Notes: a model not told the origin generated them from the sequence alone. DNA of 37,291 nt from an uncultured Bacilli bacterium (GCA_910586425.1 CAJUHL010000015.1:1-37291), one strand, 5' to 3'. Positions 24,943-33,918 are shown, counted from the first letter of the stretch. A program made the numbers and translations.

Positions 24943-26679
24943 CTAGAAATGAGGAATATATTCTTTTAATAATGTATAGCATTCCTCTTCTTGTATTTCT
25001 TCGTTCAAAAGATTTTCATATTGAATTCGACTAGATTCACTCATTACATATCTATATCGATTTCCCTCTTTTACTATGTATACATCTGAAAAAGATTCAG
25101 TTGACCAACTTCTAAATTGGATATAGTTGTGTGCAATTCCATTATATGCTGCAAAAAGCATATCATAAACTGCTTGTTGTGCGACTGCATATTTTTGGGC
25201 ATACAGTTCATTTCGAGGATATAGGTACATTAAATATTTACCGGTTTCATAAACAGCAAATTGTCCTTCAGATATAAATTGTAAATATGGACTTTCTCCT
25301 TTTTCTACATATCTAGGACTGGTCATGCGATTGAATATAACGTTTATAACACAATATAAATCATCATAGTGGTTGGCCCCTTCTGCCGCAACACCCGCAA
25401 CTAAAATATCTAGCTCTGCTCTGGAATTGAATGAATAATTTTCTAAAATGTATAACGCTTCTTCTTGGTATACTTTTTCCAATAAGCCATATGCCATTTG
25501 TTGATTTTCATCCAAATCTTCTACACTCTGCCAATATATATTTTTATATTCCTCTGGTGTAATATCATAAAATTCCAATATAAATTTCTTTTTCTCAATT
25601 AGGGAATATTTATCTAATAATGCCCAAATATAGTCTATTTTATCTTCCTTGGAAAATGACCATTCTAATAGATAGCATACACTCTTTTCTAATGAAATAT
25701 CATGATAATCTGTATGATAGAAAGACAAGTAATCTACCAGTTGTTCTTTGGTCAGTCCTTCTAATTTTATAATGGCATGAAATAGCGTTTCAAATGATAC
25801 CATATCACTATCTATAATATTTTGAATGATTTGATTTTGATTGGCATTATCTATGGTTAATAATTCATCTAATATAGTTTCAAATGGTACATTTAATAGC
25901 ATTAATGCATACCATACTTTTTGTTCTATCGTAAGTCTATCTGTTTGGACTATAAACTGCAATATTTCTTCTTCGGTACCAAATTCCATCGCAATTTCCA
26001 TTACTTGATCTAATGTAATTTCATCTAAAGCAAATAATCGATTCCATTTTCTCTCATTAGGCACACCTGAAGTCAATATTGCCTCAACCTTTTCTTCTGT
26101 GGTATAGGGAGTGGATTCTTTTATAATTTCATAAGCGTCACTGTAAAGAAGAAAATGTTCTTTTTCATCTAATGAGAACTCTTTTAAACTTTCTATCACA
26201 GATGTTTCTAGATAATCACTAAAATCTTTTATACTCAATTCTGGATTAGAAGGAAAAACTGTAAGAACAGCCATAATCCCAAACCACTGCTTCAAAATAG
26301 TGCGCTTGAGTTTCTCTGAAGAAACAGACGCAGTTGATACCATAGAAGTACTAGATTTTACATCTTCATCTATTGGAATTAGATAGTTTTCTTCTATGAT
26401 ATGAAGTTGTTCACAAAAATCTATAATATCTTGTTTTTCTATATCAGAGGTCATAAGTGTTTCTCTTATTACATACCCAATCATTTCAAGTTTAGATTTT
26501 GCTGCTTCTAAAACTTCGATTGTTGTTCTTTTATCTATCGTTTTTTTATTTTTAATGGTACTTTCTTTTTTGAAGCCAACACATTGTTTCATTAATTTAT
26601 CAAGGAGAGGTCTATACACCAAAGCCAAAACAAAAGCATTTAGAACTAATGCAGCAGCTAAATTCTTATCTTTTTTCAT
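24943..26679 (-). CDS. Membrane-anchored protein with C-terminal SleB/CwlJ-like hydrolase domain
   Basis: A 578-residue protein. Residues 7-23 (NLAAALVLNAFVLALVY) form a single N-terminal membrane anchor or uncleaved signal. About 50-410 is acidic, helical and unrecognised. About 420-530 resembles the SleB/CwlJ cell-wall hydrolase fold: ELDILVAGVAAEGANHYDDL with Glu433 in the place of the catalytic Glu, then VINVIFNRMTSP and EGQFAVYETGKY, close to the family's AVANVVLNRV and QF pattern. It would cut peptidoglycan outside the membrane. ATG 26679 has GGGAGG five bases upstream; the frame extends to 26709 without support. The enzyme assignment rests on this one domain. Confidence 0.65.
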   Translation of the reverse strand: MKKDKNLAAALVLNAFVLALVYRPLLDKLMKQCVGFKKESTIKNKKTIDKRTTIEVLEAAKSKLEMIGYVIRETLMTSDIEKQDIIDFCEQLHIIEENYLIPIDEDVKSSTSMVSTASVSSEKLKRTILKQWFGIMAVLTVFPSNPELSIKDFSDYLETSVIESLKEFSLDEKEHFLLYSDAYEIIKESTPYTTEEKVEAILTSGVPNERKWNRLFALDEITLDQVMEIAMEFGTEEEILQFIVQTDRLTIEQKVWYALMLLNVPFETILDELLTIDNANQNQIIQNIIDSDMVSFETLFHAIIKLEGLTKEQLVDYLSFYHTDYHDISLEKSVCYLLEWSFSKEDKIDYIWALLDKYSLIEKKKFILEFYDITPEEYKNIYWQSVEDLDENQQMAYGLLEKVYQEEALYILENYSFNSRAELDILVAGVAAEGANHYDDLYCVINVIFNRMTSPRYVEKGESPYLQFISEGQFAVYETGKYLMYLYPRNELYAQKYAVAQQAVYDMLFAAYNGIAHNYIQFRSWSTESFSDVYIVKEGNRYRYVMSESSRIQYENLLNEEIQEEECYTLLKEYIPHF

Positions 26680-26707
26680 AGGATCCTCCCTTTCAAACAC
26701 TTTTTTC

Positions 26708-26737
26708 ATTATATAATAAATGGGATAGAATAGTCAA
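26708..26737 (-). promoter_or_regulatory. Sigma-A promoter of the SleB/CwlJ-like gene
   Basis: Minus strand TTGACT (26737-26732), 18-base spacer, TATAAT (26713-26708). A near-consensus promoter, with +1 about 22 bases before the ATG. Confidence 0.8.
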
Positions 26738-27011
26738 TTTTTATGTTAAATAAAAATTCTTTTTTATAATACATAATCAATCATTTTGCCAATAAGGAAA
26801 AAAACAACTCTTTAGAAAATATCTATGCTTAAATTCTATCTGTTACTGTTTTGTCTTAATACAAAAAAGTATTACACCTTTGATAAATTGAATTGCTAAC
26901 AACAAATGGTTTCTTTGGAAATTGTAAAATAATCTATATTTTTTATACAAATTCTTTACATTCCATCCATCCTACCACATCCCTCATATATCTGCTTATA
27001 AATATATTCTT
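26738..27011. other. AT-rich gap between the hydrolase and helicase genes
   Basis: About 270 bases past the hydrolase promoter with no coding potential that I can support on either strand, no hairpin with T run and no RNA gene recognised. Confidence 0.4.
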
Positions 27012-28760
27012 TTATGCTTCTATTTTAATTTGTTTTTTATTTTTGCGAATTAGTTCTTTTATAAAAAGAGAAGGATTCTTTTTAGGTGTCATTAAATATA
27101 CTTGATTTTTAGTACGTGTAAGTGCTACATAAAATAGTCTTCTTTCCTCTTCAAATAAATAAGAATCTTCCGTTTGATTTACATAACGCATCACAGGATC
27201 ATCTTCTAATTGACTGGGAAAACCCATAGTTTCATTGGCCATATTTAGAACAATCACAACATCACTTTCCAACCCCTTCGCAGAATGTACGGTTAAAAAG
27301 GTGAGGGATAAATCTGTTCGATTTTGATATACAATATTCCGTTTGTCTTTGCTTACAAATGCTTTATCTATAAGTATCGAATCGATATCTTTACGATTTC
27401 TTCCCAACAAAAAAATAGATACATTCTGTAACCTGTCTAGTATTTGCTTTAATGTGTCTAGTAAATCATGATAGTAATGGATTTGGACTGGTTGTTCTAT
27501 ATGCTTATTGGAAACTAAATTTTTAGTCATTTGCTTTGGGTTTCGCATTACAAAAGAACCTGCTATATCAATTAATTCTTGACTATTTCGATAGGTAGTT
27601 TGAATTTTCAAAATGATGGCATTTGGAAAGTATGTTTTAAATTTCAAAAATATATTTAGGTTGCAGCCTGTAAAACGGTAAATGGATTGAAAATCATCTC
27701 CAACAGCAATTAATTTTGCGCCTGTTTTTTGTATAATTGCTTGAATGAGTTGATATCTGGTTTGCGAAGTATCTTGGTATTCATCAATTAATATGTATCG
27801 ATAATTAAGGGTATTATCGCTTTTTACTAGATTAGTTGCATAGGTAATGATATCATCAAAATCCAATAAATGAGACTCTTTTAATACTTGTGTATATTGT
27901 ACATAAATTCGTTTTAATAGTAATAGGAGATAGGTGTTAGCACTTTTCCATATCCGAAAATGCTTACTTTTTTGAATCCAGTGATGAATGGCATTTATAT
28001 CATATTGGTTGGCTTTCATGAGGTGAATAAAGGTTGGTATCATTTTATAGTAGCGTTTAAATACTTCTGTTTTTTTCATTTTTCCATATTTCTGTGGAAA
28101 ACTTTGCATTCTGCTAACAATATTAGGCAATATTTTCCCTAATTTGTGGAAAAAATGTTTACAAATCCACTTTTGGGCATCTTTTTCTTTCAAAATTCCA
28201 CAATCAAAATAGTTTTCCACAACTTTTTTTAATATTGTATCATCTGCGATCTGGATGGAATTATAATTTCGCCGGATAATCTGTAATGCCAATTTATGAA
28301 ACGTATAAATAGGCAAGTCATAATTATAATATTGCTTTAATGTGTTTTTTAAACTATTCGTTGCATCATTCGTGAAAGAAATACAAAGAATTTGACTGAT
28401 TGGAATCTTTTTTCGTTCTACTAAATACCGAATTTTCCCAATCATTGTCAGCGATTTTCCACTTCCTGCACCCGCAATGACCAGTGTATTTTGTTCGTCT
28501 CTTAAAACAACCTCTCTTTGTTCTTTATCCAGAGGATACCCTTTGACATGGTCCAATAATTCTTTTGTAGCTGTTTCTTCTCTTTGAAGATATTTTTGAT
28601 TACTGATTTCTCTCCATTCGTCTAGATTTTTGTACGCTTCTTTCCCCTTCTTTTCTTTATGCTCTACCTGCTGATATTTTATTTTTAATTGCTCTAATGT
28701 TTGAAAACTAATATATGTATTTTCTAATTCTTTTATTGTTTTTTCAAATAATTCTATCAT
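27012..28760 (-). CDS. UvrD/HelIV-like superfamily 1 DNA helicase
   Basis: A 582-residue SF1A helicase. Motifs: IAGAGSGKSLTMIGKI (Walker A), ISFTNDATNSLK, YILIDEYQDTSQTRYQLIQAI (DExx box), VGDDFQSIYRFTGCN, TTYRNSQELIDIAG, TVHSAKGLESDVVIVLN and FYVALTRTKNQVYLMTP. The N-terminal ~75 residues are charged and coiled-coil-like, as in helicase IV (HelD of E. coli) rather than PcrA. It sits next to addAB but with its own unit. The start is uncertain: ATG 28760 or an in-frame TTG at 28775; both have weak ribosome sites. Confidence 0.85.
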   Translation of the reverse strand: MIELFEKTIKELENTYISFQTLEQLKIKYQQVEHKEKKGKEAYKNLDEWREISNQKYLQREETATKELLDHVKGYPLDKEQREVVLRDEQNTLVIAGAGSGKSLTMIGKIRYLVERKKIPISQILCISFTNDATNSLKNTLKQYYNYDLPIYTFHKLALQIIRRNYNSIQIADDTILKKVVENYFDCGILKEKDAQKWICKHFFHKLGKILPNIVSRMQSFPQKYGKMKKTEVFKRYYKMIPTFIHLMKANQYDINAIHHWIQKSKHFRIWKSANTYLLLLLKRIYVQYTQVLKESHLLDFDDIITYATNLVKSDNTLNYRYILIDEYQDTSQTRYQLIQAIIQKTGAKLIAVGDDFQSIYRFTGCNLNIFLKFKTYFPNAIILKIQTTYRNSQELIDIAGSFVMRNPKQMTKNLVSNKHIEQPVQIHYYHDLLDTLKQILDRLQNVSIFLLGRNRKDIDSILIDKAFVSKDKRNIVYQNRTDLSLTFLTVHSAKGLESDVVIVLNMANETMGFPSQLEDDPVMRYVNQTEDSYLFEEERRLFYVALTRTKNQVYLMTPKKNPSLFIKELIRKNKKQIKIEA

Positions 28761-28934
28761 ACCTATTATATACAATCTATAACCTATTTTTCCTTCTGTA
28801 GATTTAATAATGCTTGAAAAGGTTATAATTTCCTTTGAATTTAAAGTATAAATACTTTATATACTACAGAATTTAGTGCCAGTTTCTTGTATTTAGGAAA
28901 AAATGTAAAGTATCTATAAATATTTATAAAACTA

Positions 28935-28943
28935 TGGTAAAAT
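28935..28943 (+). promoter_or_regulatory. Extended -10 promoter of the Ppx-like gene
   Basis: TGGTAAAAT (TG-n-TAAAAT), about 44 bases before the start codon. No -35 match. Confidence 0.4.
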
Positions 28944-28986
28944 ATATAAAATTAATGAATAATGAAACTGAATTAGGAGTGAAAAT

Positions 28987-29883
28987 ATGATTAAAAAATA
29001 TGGAATTATAGAAATAGGTAGTAATAATACAAAAACCCATATTTATGAAAATAGCAAAGTTATATATGATAAAACAACAACTATTGAATTTAAGAAGAAT
29101 TATAAAAATAATGGGTTAATAATTGATGTAGATTTAGAAAAGTTATATAAAGAAATAAGCAAGGCTTTAGAATATACAGAAAATATTCATATATATGGCT
29201 GCAGTATATTTAGAAATATAAGTGATACAGAATTAAAACAAATTAATAGTAATTTAAAAGACGAATTTAATTTGACAATAGAAGTAGTATCGCAAGAGGA
29301 TGAAGCCATTTTTACAGCAAAAGGATGCTACGAAAATATTGATTATGATGGTCCATTATGTATTTTCATAGGTGGAGGAGGTTCCATTGAGTTAATATTT
29401 GTTAAAAATAAAGAAATATTTGGACATAAATTTTATAACTTTGGAGTTGTAGATATAACAAGTAAATATCCAGAGTTAAAGGAAGATATTCCAAATGTCA
29501 CTTTTGATGAGGTTACAGAATATGTTGATTCTCTAATAGGAAATTTAGAATATAAGGCTACTGCTATAGTTCTTTCTGGAGGAGATCATTTATATTGGTT
29601 TAATACTGCTTTATATAAAATGGATGACAATACTTTATATACGAGTGATAAGCAAAAATATATGATTACAACAGAAAAAATAGATATATATGACCATGAT
29701 ATGATGATTAGTTCATTAGATACCATAAGAGATAGAAGCGACAATCCAACTTGGTTTGATGGTTCAAGGGCAATGAGAATAATAGCAAATTTAATTACCC
29801 ATAAAATTGGAGCAGATATAGTCATTCCTACTAATATTAATATGGAAGATGGTTTAAAACAGAAAATTAAATGTATGAAATAA
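28987..29883 (+). CDS. Ppx/GppA-like phosphatase domain protein
   Basis: A 298-residue ASKHA-fold protein resembling exopolyphosphatase/pppGpp phosphatase. Phosphate-1-like IIEIGSNNTKTHIYE stands near the N-terminus, with Glu where Asp is usual in DIGSNS. Phosphate-2-like FIGGGGSIELIFV and adenosine-motif-like IVLSGGDH follow. The end (RAMRIIANLI ... NINMEDGL) matches the family's last conserved block. The C-terminal HD domain of long Ppx proteins is absent. ATG 28987 has TAGGAGTG upstream. It stands alone, flanked by opposite-strand genes. Substrate unknown: polyphosphate or pppGpp are both possible. Confidence 0.75.
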   Translation: MIKKYGIIEIGSNNTKTHIYENSKVIYDKTTTIEFKKNYKNNGLIIDVDLEKLYKEISKALEYTENIHIYGCSIFRNISDTELKQINSNLKDEFNLTIEVVSQEDEAIFTAKGCYENIDYDGPLCIFIGGGGSIELIFVKNKEIFGHKFYNFGVVDITSKYPELKEDIPNVTFDEVTEYVDSLIGNLEYKATAIVLSGGDHLYWFNTALYKMDDNTLYTSDKQKYMITTEKIDIYDHDMMISSLDTIRDRSDNPTWFDGSRAMRIIANLITHKIGADIVIPTNINMEDGLKQKIKCMK

Positions 29884-30001
29884 GAATTACTAAAAATCTG
29901 ATACGTGCTTCATGCTACATAGTAAGGGTAATGCTATACCTTATTATGACGAAAACTTTAGTTACTCCACAACTATTTTCACCTATAAAACCTATACTTC
30001 G

Positions 30002-30030
30002 ATACTATGCCAAATACCATAGTATTTTTT
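30002..30030 (+). terminator. Terminator downstream of the Ppx-like gene
   Basis: ATACTATG, eight-base loop, CATAGTAT, then TTTTTT. It lies about 120 bases beyond the stop. Confidence 0.75.
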
Positions 30031-30214
30031 AAATATTTAAATTAATCTTTTTAAAAATTTTTACTACTAATTTACTACTTTTGAAAGTGAAAATATAAGA
30101 GGTTATAACAATATCCTAAAAAAACAAAAATGCCGTAAACACTTATAAGTAAAGGTTATAAAGGATTTAAGAACATATACAAAGATACTCTCAAAAATAC
30201 AATGTTTTATAATA

Positions 30215-30237
30215 TTAAAAAATCGCATTTCTGCGAT
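30215..30237 (-). terminator. Terminator after the HdeD-family gene
   Basis: Minus strand ATCGCA, loop GAAA, TGCGAT, then five T. It lies about 60 bases past the stop. Confidence 0.75.
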
Positions 30238-30298
30238 AGTTTTATTGCACATTTGAATATGTTTCATGCCGATTTTTGATTGTGACTACACAAAAAGA

Positions 30299-30865
30299 CT
30301 ATGTTTCGTCTTCCTGGAACCAGTTGTCTAGTAAGCTGATATTCTTCTTAATCATAACTGCTTCAATGATATCTATTGTAGCATAAATCATAATTAATAT
30401 ACCAATCATTTTAGTAATTGCTTTCATTCCCGAAATGGGATTGAATATGAGTATAATACCACACACCATCATTAATAGTGCCATTACAAACAACAGTAGC
30501 CATATCGATTCTTTTCTAGAACGAAGGGCTAGTGCAATTCTTAATTTATAGGAACTACTGATAATAAACCATAAGCCTATTGCGATTGGAATCACAATTG
30601 ATAGGGTATTTGGTTTGATTAGAATTAAAATTCCTAAAACAATGGATAAAATACCTCCACTAAATCCATCAAAAAGAGATGGTGTAGTATTGGTATATCC
30701 CATAATTAACTGATATACTCCATTTGCGCCTAATAATATACAAACTGTATAAGACATAATTACCAATGATGTTTCTGGATGGGAAACCAAAATAACGCCT
30801 AATAAAATAAAGATAATAGATGAAATAATTGAAATCCATAGAGTTCGGTTCATACTTTTTAACAT
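30299..30865 (-). CDS. HdeD-family (DUF308) membrane protein
   Basis: A 188-residue protein made almost wholly of six hydrophobic segments in three hairpins, each opening with the family's LGxxLLxxP-type repeat: LLGVILVSHPETS, VLGILILIKPNTL and VCGIILIFNPISG. HdeD relatives are linked to acid resistance in enterobacteria, but most Firmicute members are uncharacterised. ATG 30865 follows AAAGAGG. It has its own promoter and terminator, so it is monocistronic. Confidence 0.85.
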   Translation of the reverse strand: MLKSMNRTLWISIISSIIFILLGVILVSHPETSLVIMSYTVCILLGANGVYQLIMGYTNTTPSLFDGFSGGILSIVLGILILIKPNTLSIVIPIAIGLWFIISSSYKLRIALALRSRKESIWLLLFVMALLMMVCGIILIFNPISGMKAITKMIGILIMIYATIDIIEAVMIKKNISLLDNWFQEDET

Positions 30866-30888
30866 TAAAAAACCTCTTTTCTAGTTCT

Positions 30889-30897
30889 ATTATAGCA
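30889..30897 (-). promoter_or_regulatory. Extended -10 promoter of the HdeD-family gene
   Basis: Minus strand TGCTATAAT (TG-n-TATAAT), about 23 bases before the ATG; a weak TTTTGT lies 17 bases further up. Confidence 0.55.
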
Positions 30898-30925
30898 CGT
30901 ATTATCACTAGACAAAAGATACATT

Positions 30926-31504
30926 TTAATCTTTTTTATATACCAATTGATTCATTGCTGAATCGATTTCTTCATTTGGTATACTATTCAATAAATCATT
31001 ATTTTTTTGGTTTAAAGCACTGATATTTAAAAAATTAGATACTATATTTTTCTTACGTTCCTCAATTTCCATGATTCTATGATTCACTAGTGCTTGTAAC
31101 CATCCTCTTTTTTCATCCACCTCACCTACTTCTTTTTTCTCTAATTGAATGCTCTCAACAGAGTAATCAGGTGCTAAATAGATTAAATCCATTATTGGAA
31201 TTCCATTCTCATTAATTAAACATACAAATTTCATATGATGTTTATTGTCTTCGGATTTAATTTGTAGGGTTGCTAACCAAGCATGGTACAATTTCATATA
31301 ATTTATAATTTTGTTTACCAAATCTTGTGGGTAATTTAACTGGTTTACTAAAACGGCTCTTGCCAAACTTTTATATTCAAGGCTATCTAGCGTACTCCAT
31401 TTATCTGATACACGGCAATTTTTATCCCATGAATAAAAAAACCATTCATAATCATCTTTTGCAGCATCCACTTCTACACGTGATAGCAACAATTTTTTAT
31501 CCAT
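30926..31504 (-). CDS. C-terminal part of an unknown protein interrupted at a G9 tract
   Basis: An open frame of 192 residues from an internal ATG that has no ribosome site. In the same frame the reading continues upstream through SALSPRKTL and NALFYVDENKQLTY to the run of nine G at 31613-31605, so this is the second half of the gene starting at 31950. The protein is hydrophilic (DDYEWFFYSWDKNCRVSDKW) with no motif that I recognise, no membrane segment and no signal. One added (or two removed) G would join both halves into about 341 residues. Confidence 0.6.
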   Translation of the reverse strand: MDKKLLLSRVEVDAAKDDYEWFFYSWDKNCRVSDKWSTLDSLEYKSLARAVLVNQLNYPQDLVNKIINYMKLYHAWLATLQIKSEDNKHHMKFVCLINENGIPIMDLIYLAPDYSVESIQLEKKEVGEVDEKRGWLQALVNHRIMEIEERKKNIVSNFLNISALNQKNNDLLNSIPNEEIDSAMNQLVYKKD

Positions 31505-31566
31505 TAGCGTTTTCCGTGGTGAGAGTGCACTTCCTTCAATCTTTCCTTCTATATATCCTTTATACG

Positions 31567-31950
31567 TTAACTGTTTATTTTCGTCAACATAAAATAGGGC
31601 ATTACCCCCCCCCGGCTTTGTCCGCTGGGTATCAAGAAATGGTGCTCATCTAATTCTTTTAAACTAACCGATGGATTGTTAGGAAGCCACATTCTTTCTC
31701 CACTAATAGGGTCTTCATATTCTTTCATTTCCGACCTATAAATACTGCCTGTATCTCCAAAGGAACACGTAAGAGGAAATATGATTTCCCCTTTTTTATC
31801 TAAAATGGCATTATAGATCAATCGAAAAGAATACATAACCTCTACGGCATATCCCCATTCTTTTTCTAATATATGCATTGGCTTTTCTGGTATAAGATTT
31901 CTTGCTTTTAGTTGTCCCCTTATTATTTCTTCTACTATTTTTTTATTCAT
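31567..31950 (-). CDS. N-terminal part of the same unknown protein
   Basis: Starts at ATG 31950, five bases after AAAGGTGG, a good ribosome site (the frame extends three codons to a GTG at 31959). It reads MNKKIVEEIIRGQLKARN and on to EHHFLIPSGQSRGG, then passes the nine-G run and ends in unrelated residues VMPYFMLTKINS. As written, translation gives a 127-residue product. The intact protein would continue in the neighbouring frame to 30926. No family recognised. Confidence 0.6.
   Translation of the reverse strand: MNKKIVEEIIRGQLKARNLIPEKPMHILEKEWGYAVEVMYSFRLIYNAILDKKGEIIFPLTCSFGDTGSIYRSEMKEYEDPISGERMWLPNNPSVSLKELDEHHFLIPSGQSRGGVMPYFMLTKINS
31605..31613 (-). repeat. Nine-G homopolymer inside a coding region
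   Basis: Nine consecutive C on the plus strand (G on the coding strand) in a strongly AT-rich genome, exactly where the reading frame switches. Ten G (or seven) would give one continuous protein. This is the classic layout of a slipped-strand phase-variation tract, but a one-base assembly error gives the same picture. Confidence 0.7.
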
Positions 31951-32025
31951 GTGTACCACCTTTTGCTAATAAATTCAATTCATTGTTTAATGCATACTAT
32001 AGTAATTCTTTAAGGCTTACTTTTT

Positions 32026-32034
32026 ATTATACCA
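32026..32034 (-). promoter_or_regulatory. Promoter candidate for the G9-interrupted gene
   Basis: Minus strand TGGTATAAT (TG-n-TATAAT), 13 bases past the ddl stop and about 75 bases before the ATG at 31950. No terminator is seen between, so read-through from ddl is also possible. Confidence 0.45.
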
Positions 32035-32046
32035 TAGTTTTTTAGA

Positions 32047-33042
32047 TTACCTACTACTATTTGCACTATTAATTAAAATAGTAAGCAAATCTGTATACGA
32101 AATTCCCTCATGTTCCATTAATTTGGGATACATACTAATGGATGTAAATCCTGGTATAGTATTCATTTCATTGATGTATATTTGTCTACTTTCCTCTTCA
32201 TAAAAGAAATCAATTCTGGCATACCCATTACAATGGAATCCTAAAAATATTTTTCTAGCATATTCTTGAATTTGATTTACAACTTCAATTGGTAAATCTT
32301 GTGGAATAATTGTATAAGATTTTTCATTGATATATTTTGCATTGTAATCATAAATTTCATTTGCTGATTTGATTTCTCCTAAATTTGAACAAATAATACG
32401 CTTATTCTTTTCTAGTACTGCACATTCTAATTCCCTTGCAGTTATAAATTTTTCTATGATAATTTTAGAATCATATTGCTTTGCCTCTTTGATGGCCTTT
32501 TTCAGTTGTTTCTTATTTTCTGCCTTTCCAATCCCAATGGAAGAGCCCCCGTTTGCTGGTTTTACAATCACTGGAAAACCAATTCGTTCTTCTATTTCTT
32601 TTTGTTTATTTTCCTCATATATCAAATAAGGAACTTGTGGAATTGCGAAATGTTCAAATACAATTTTGGACATTTCTTTGTCCATGCTAATGGCACTTGC
32701 AAGGGTATTGCAACCTACAAATGGAATATTAAATAGTTCTAACATTCCTTGTAATTTCCCATCCTCACCAGAATATCCATGTATCATTGGAAAAACAACA
32801 TCAAACTTTTGAATATAGTCTATGATGTTATCAATTGCAGTCACATTTGTATCTTTCCAATGCCCATTTTCTAGATAAGATAATTCCCCATTAAATTGAT
32901 ACCATTTATTATCAAAATGAATTCCAACCAACTCATAATCAAATAATTTCTTATCCAAATTTTCTATAATACTTTTAGCTGATTTACATGAAACATAATG
33001 CTCATATGAATTCCCACCAAATATAACTAAAACCTTTTTCAA
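32047..33042 (-). CDS. ddl: D-alanine--D-alanine ligase
   Basis: Joins two D-alanines for the peptidoglycan stem peptide. The 331 residues show the ATP-grasp Ddl pattern: FGGNSYEHYVSCKSA at the N-terminus, PVIVKPANGGSSIGIGKA (ATP loop), IIEKFITARELECAVL, YDYNAKY of the omega loop (the Tyr typical of D-Ala-D-Ala rather than D-Ala-D-Lac ligases), and INEMNTIPGFTSISMYPKL binding Mg2+ and substrate. I take the start as TTG 33042, six bases after GAGGTG; another TTG at 33051 abuts the ribosome site. It shows that the cell has a wall. Confidence 0.95.
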   Translation of the reverse strand: MKKVLVIFGGNSYEHYVSCKSAKSIIENLDKKLFDYELVGIHFDNKWYQFNGELSYLENGHWKDTNVTAIDNIIDYIQKFDVVFPMIHGYSGEDGKLQGMLELFNIPFVGCNTLASAISMDKEMSKIVFEHFAIPQVPYLIYEENKQKEIEERIGFPVIVKPANGGSSIGIGKAENKKQLKKAIKEAKQYDSKIIIEKFITARELECAVLEKNKRIICSNLGEIKSANEIYDYNAKYINEKSYTIIPQDLPIEVVNQIQEYARKIFLGFHCNGYARIDFFYEEESRQIYINEMNTIPGFTSISMYPKLMEHEGISYTDLLTILINSANSSR

Positions 33043-33117
33043 AGGCAACACCTCATTAAAGTATAGTTTATTTTTTAGAAAATATGTTCTTATATTTAGG
33101 ACTTTTTTGTATATCGA

Positions 33118-33918
33118 CTATTTCCATCCACTATATCCACATGGTATCACATCCATTAAAGTTCTATTCTCTCCGATTTTATCTTCTAAATGGGCATGAT
33201 CCGCATGTTTTTTGATTTCTTTTATGTCATTATATATTTGATTTTTTACTGACTTATAAATATAGCTTCTAATTTGTGAGGATTCATTTAACAAAATTTT
33301 TTTGTTTCTTATTAGTTCCATAATTTTGATATTGACATTCTGTATTACATCTTCCAAATCTTCTTTTTCGAGTTTTAAGCAATAATAGTTGGCTATATTA
33401 TAGATATTATGTATACACATCGGGCTTGAAAGTGTAACAATATGCGTTTGTGTATCATAGCCCAAATAATAATAACAAAATAAATATGCATATTCTTTTG
33501 TATAATTTTGAATTTTTAATTCTTCTAAAATGTGGCGTATTCTTTTGATAGAGATTCTTCTATCTTCTATATCATAATCTGCTAAAAAGTAAAGAATTAT
33601 CATTGATTGTCTCAATGAAAAGCCATATTTTTTTAATTTGTATATTGCTTGTATGTTTATATGTAATACTTTGGCAATCTTTGTTATATTGAATCTATCA
33701 TTTAGTATGGCTAAAAATGCATTCTTTTTGATTCTTCGTTCTGCTAATATCGTTTGTCTTCCAATTACCATATCTATTGCTTCATTCTTATTTTGACTAT
33801 ATTTTTGGTATCTTTTTGTATAGTATAGAATACTTGCAATTATATTTTTATAAATGAATCCATTTATTTTACAAAATTGGTATAATGTTGTATTTTGATA
33901 ATTATATTTTACTTCCAT
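33118..33918 (-). CDS. Unknown regulator-like protein with sigma-70 region-2-like C-terminal part
   Basis: A 266-residue basic protein. Around residues 75-110, NITKIAKVLHINIQAIYKLKKYGFS looks like a helix-turn-helix. Around 170-250, NIANYYCLKLEKEDLEDVIQNVNIKIMELIR ... IRSYIYKSVKNQIYNDIKEIKK follows sigma-70 region 2 (DLeQevfiki and wLyriakN patterns). No region 4 follows; the chain ends MDVIPCGYSGWK. So it is not a standard ECF sigma factor. ATG 33918 follows AAGGAAG by five bases; the frame extends to 33993 unsupported. Function unknown. Confidence 0.5.
   Translation of the reverse strand: MEVKYNYQNTTLYQFCKINGFIYKNIIASILYYTKRYQKYSQNKNEAIDMVIGRQTILAERRIKKNAFLAILNDRFNITKIAKVLHINIQAIYKLKKYGFSLRQSMIILYFLADYDIEDRRISIKRIRHILEELKIQNYTKEYAYLFCYYYLGYDTQTHIVTLSSPMCIHNIYNIANYYCLKLEKEDLEDVIQNVNIKIMELIRNKKILLNESSQIRSYIYKSVKNQIYNDIKEIKKHADHAHLEDKIGENRTLMDVIPCGYSGWK

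Larger units (their letters stand above)
29884..30298. other. Gene-free region with two hairpins and repeated ACTACT-type tracts
   Basis: About 415 bases. It holds the terminators for the two flanking genes (30002-30030 and 30215-30237). Between them are the near-repeat TACTACTAATTTACTACTTT (about 30061-30080) and a stretch ATGCCGTAAACAC that looks to me like sequence found near integrase attachment sites, but no integrase gene is present. No coding region is supported. Confidence 0.4.

Noticed and set aside
26893..27105. Plus-strand open frame between the hydrolase and helicase genes
   Set aside because: Mostly T-rich low-complexity residues, overlaps the helicase end, no ribosome site.
31327..31653. 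Plus-strand open frame across the G9 gene
   Set aside because: Opposite-strand shadow without a ribosome site; the minus-strand frames explain the region.
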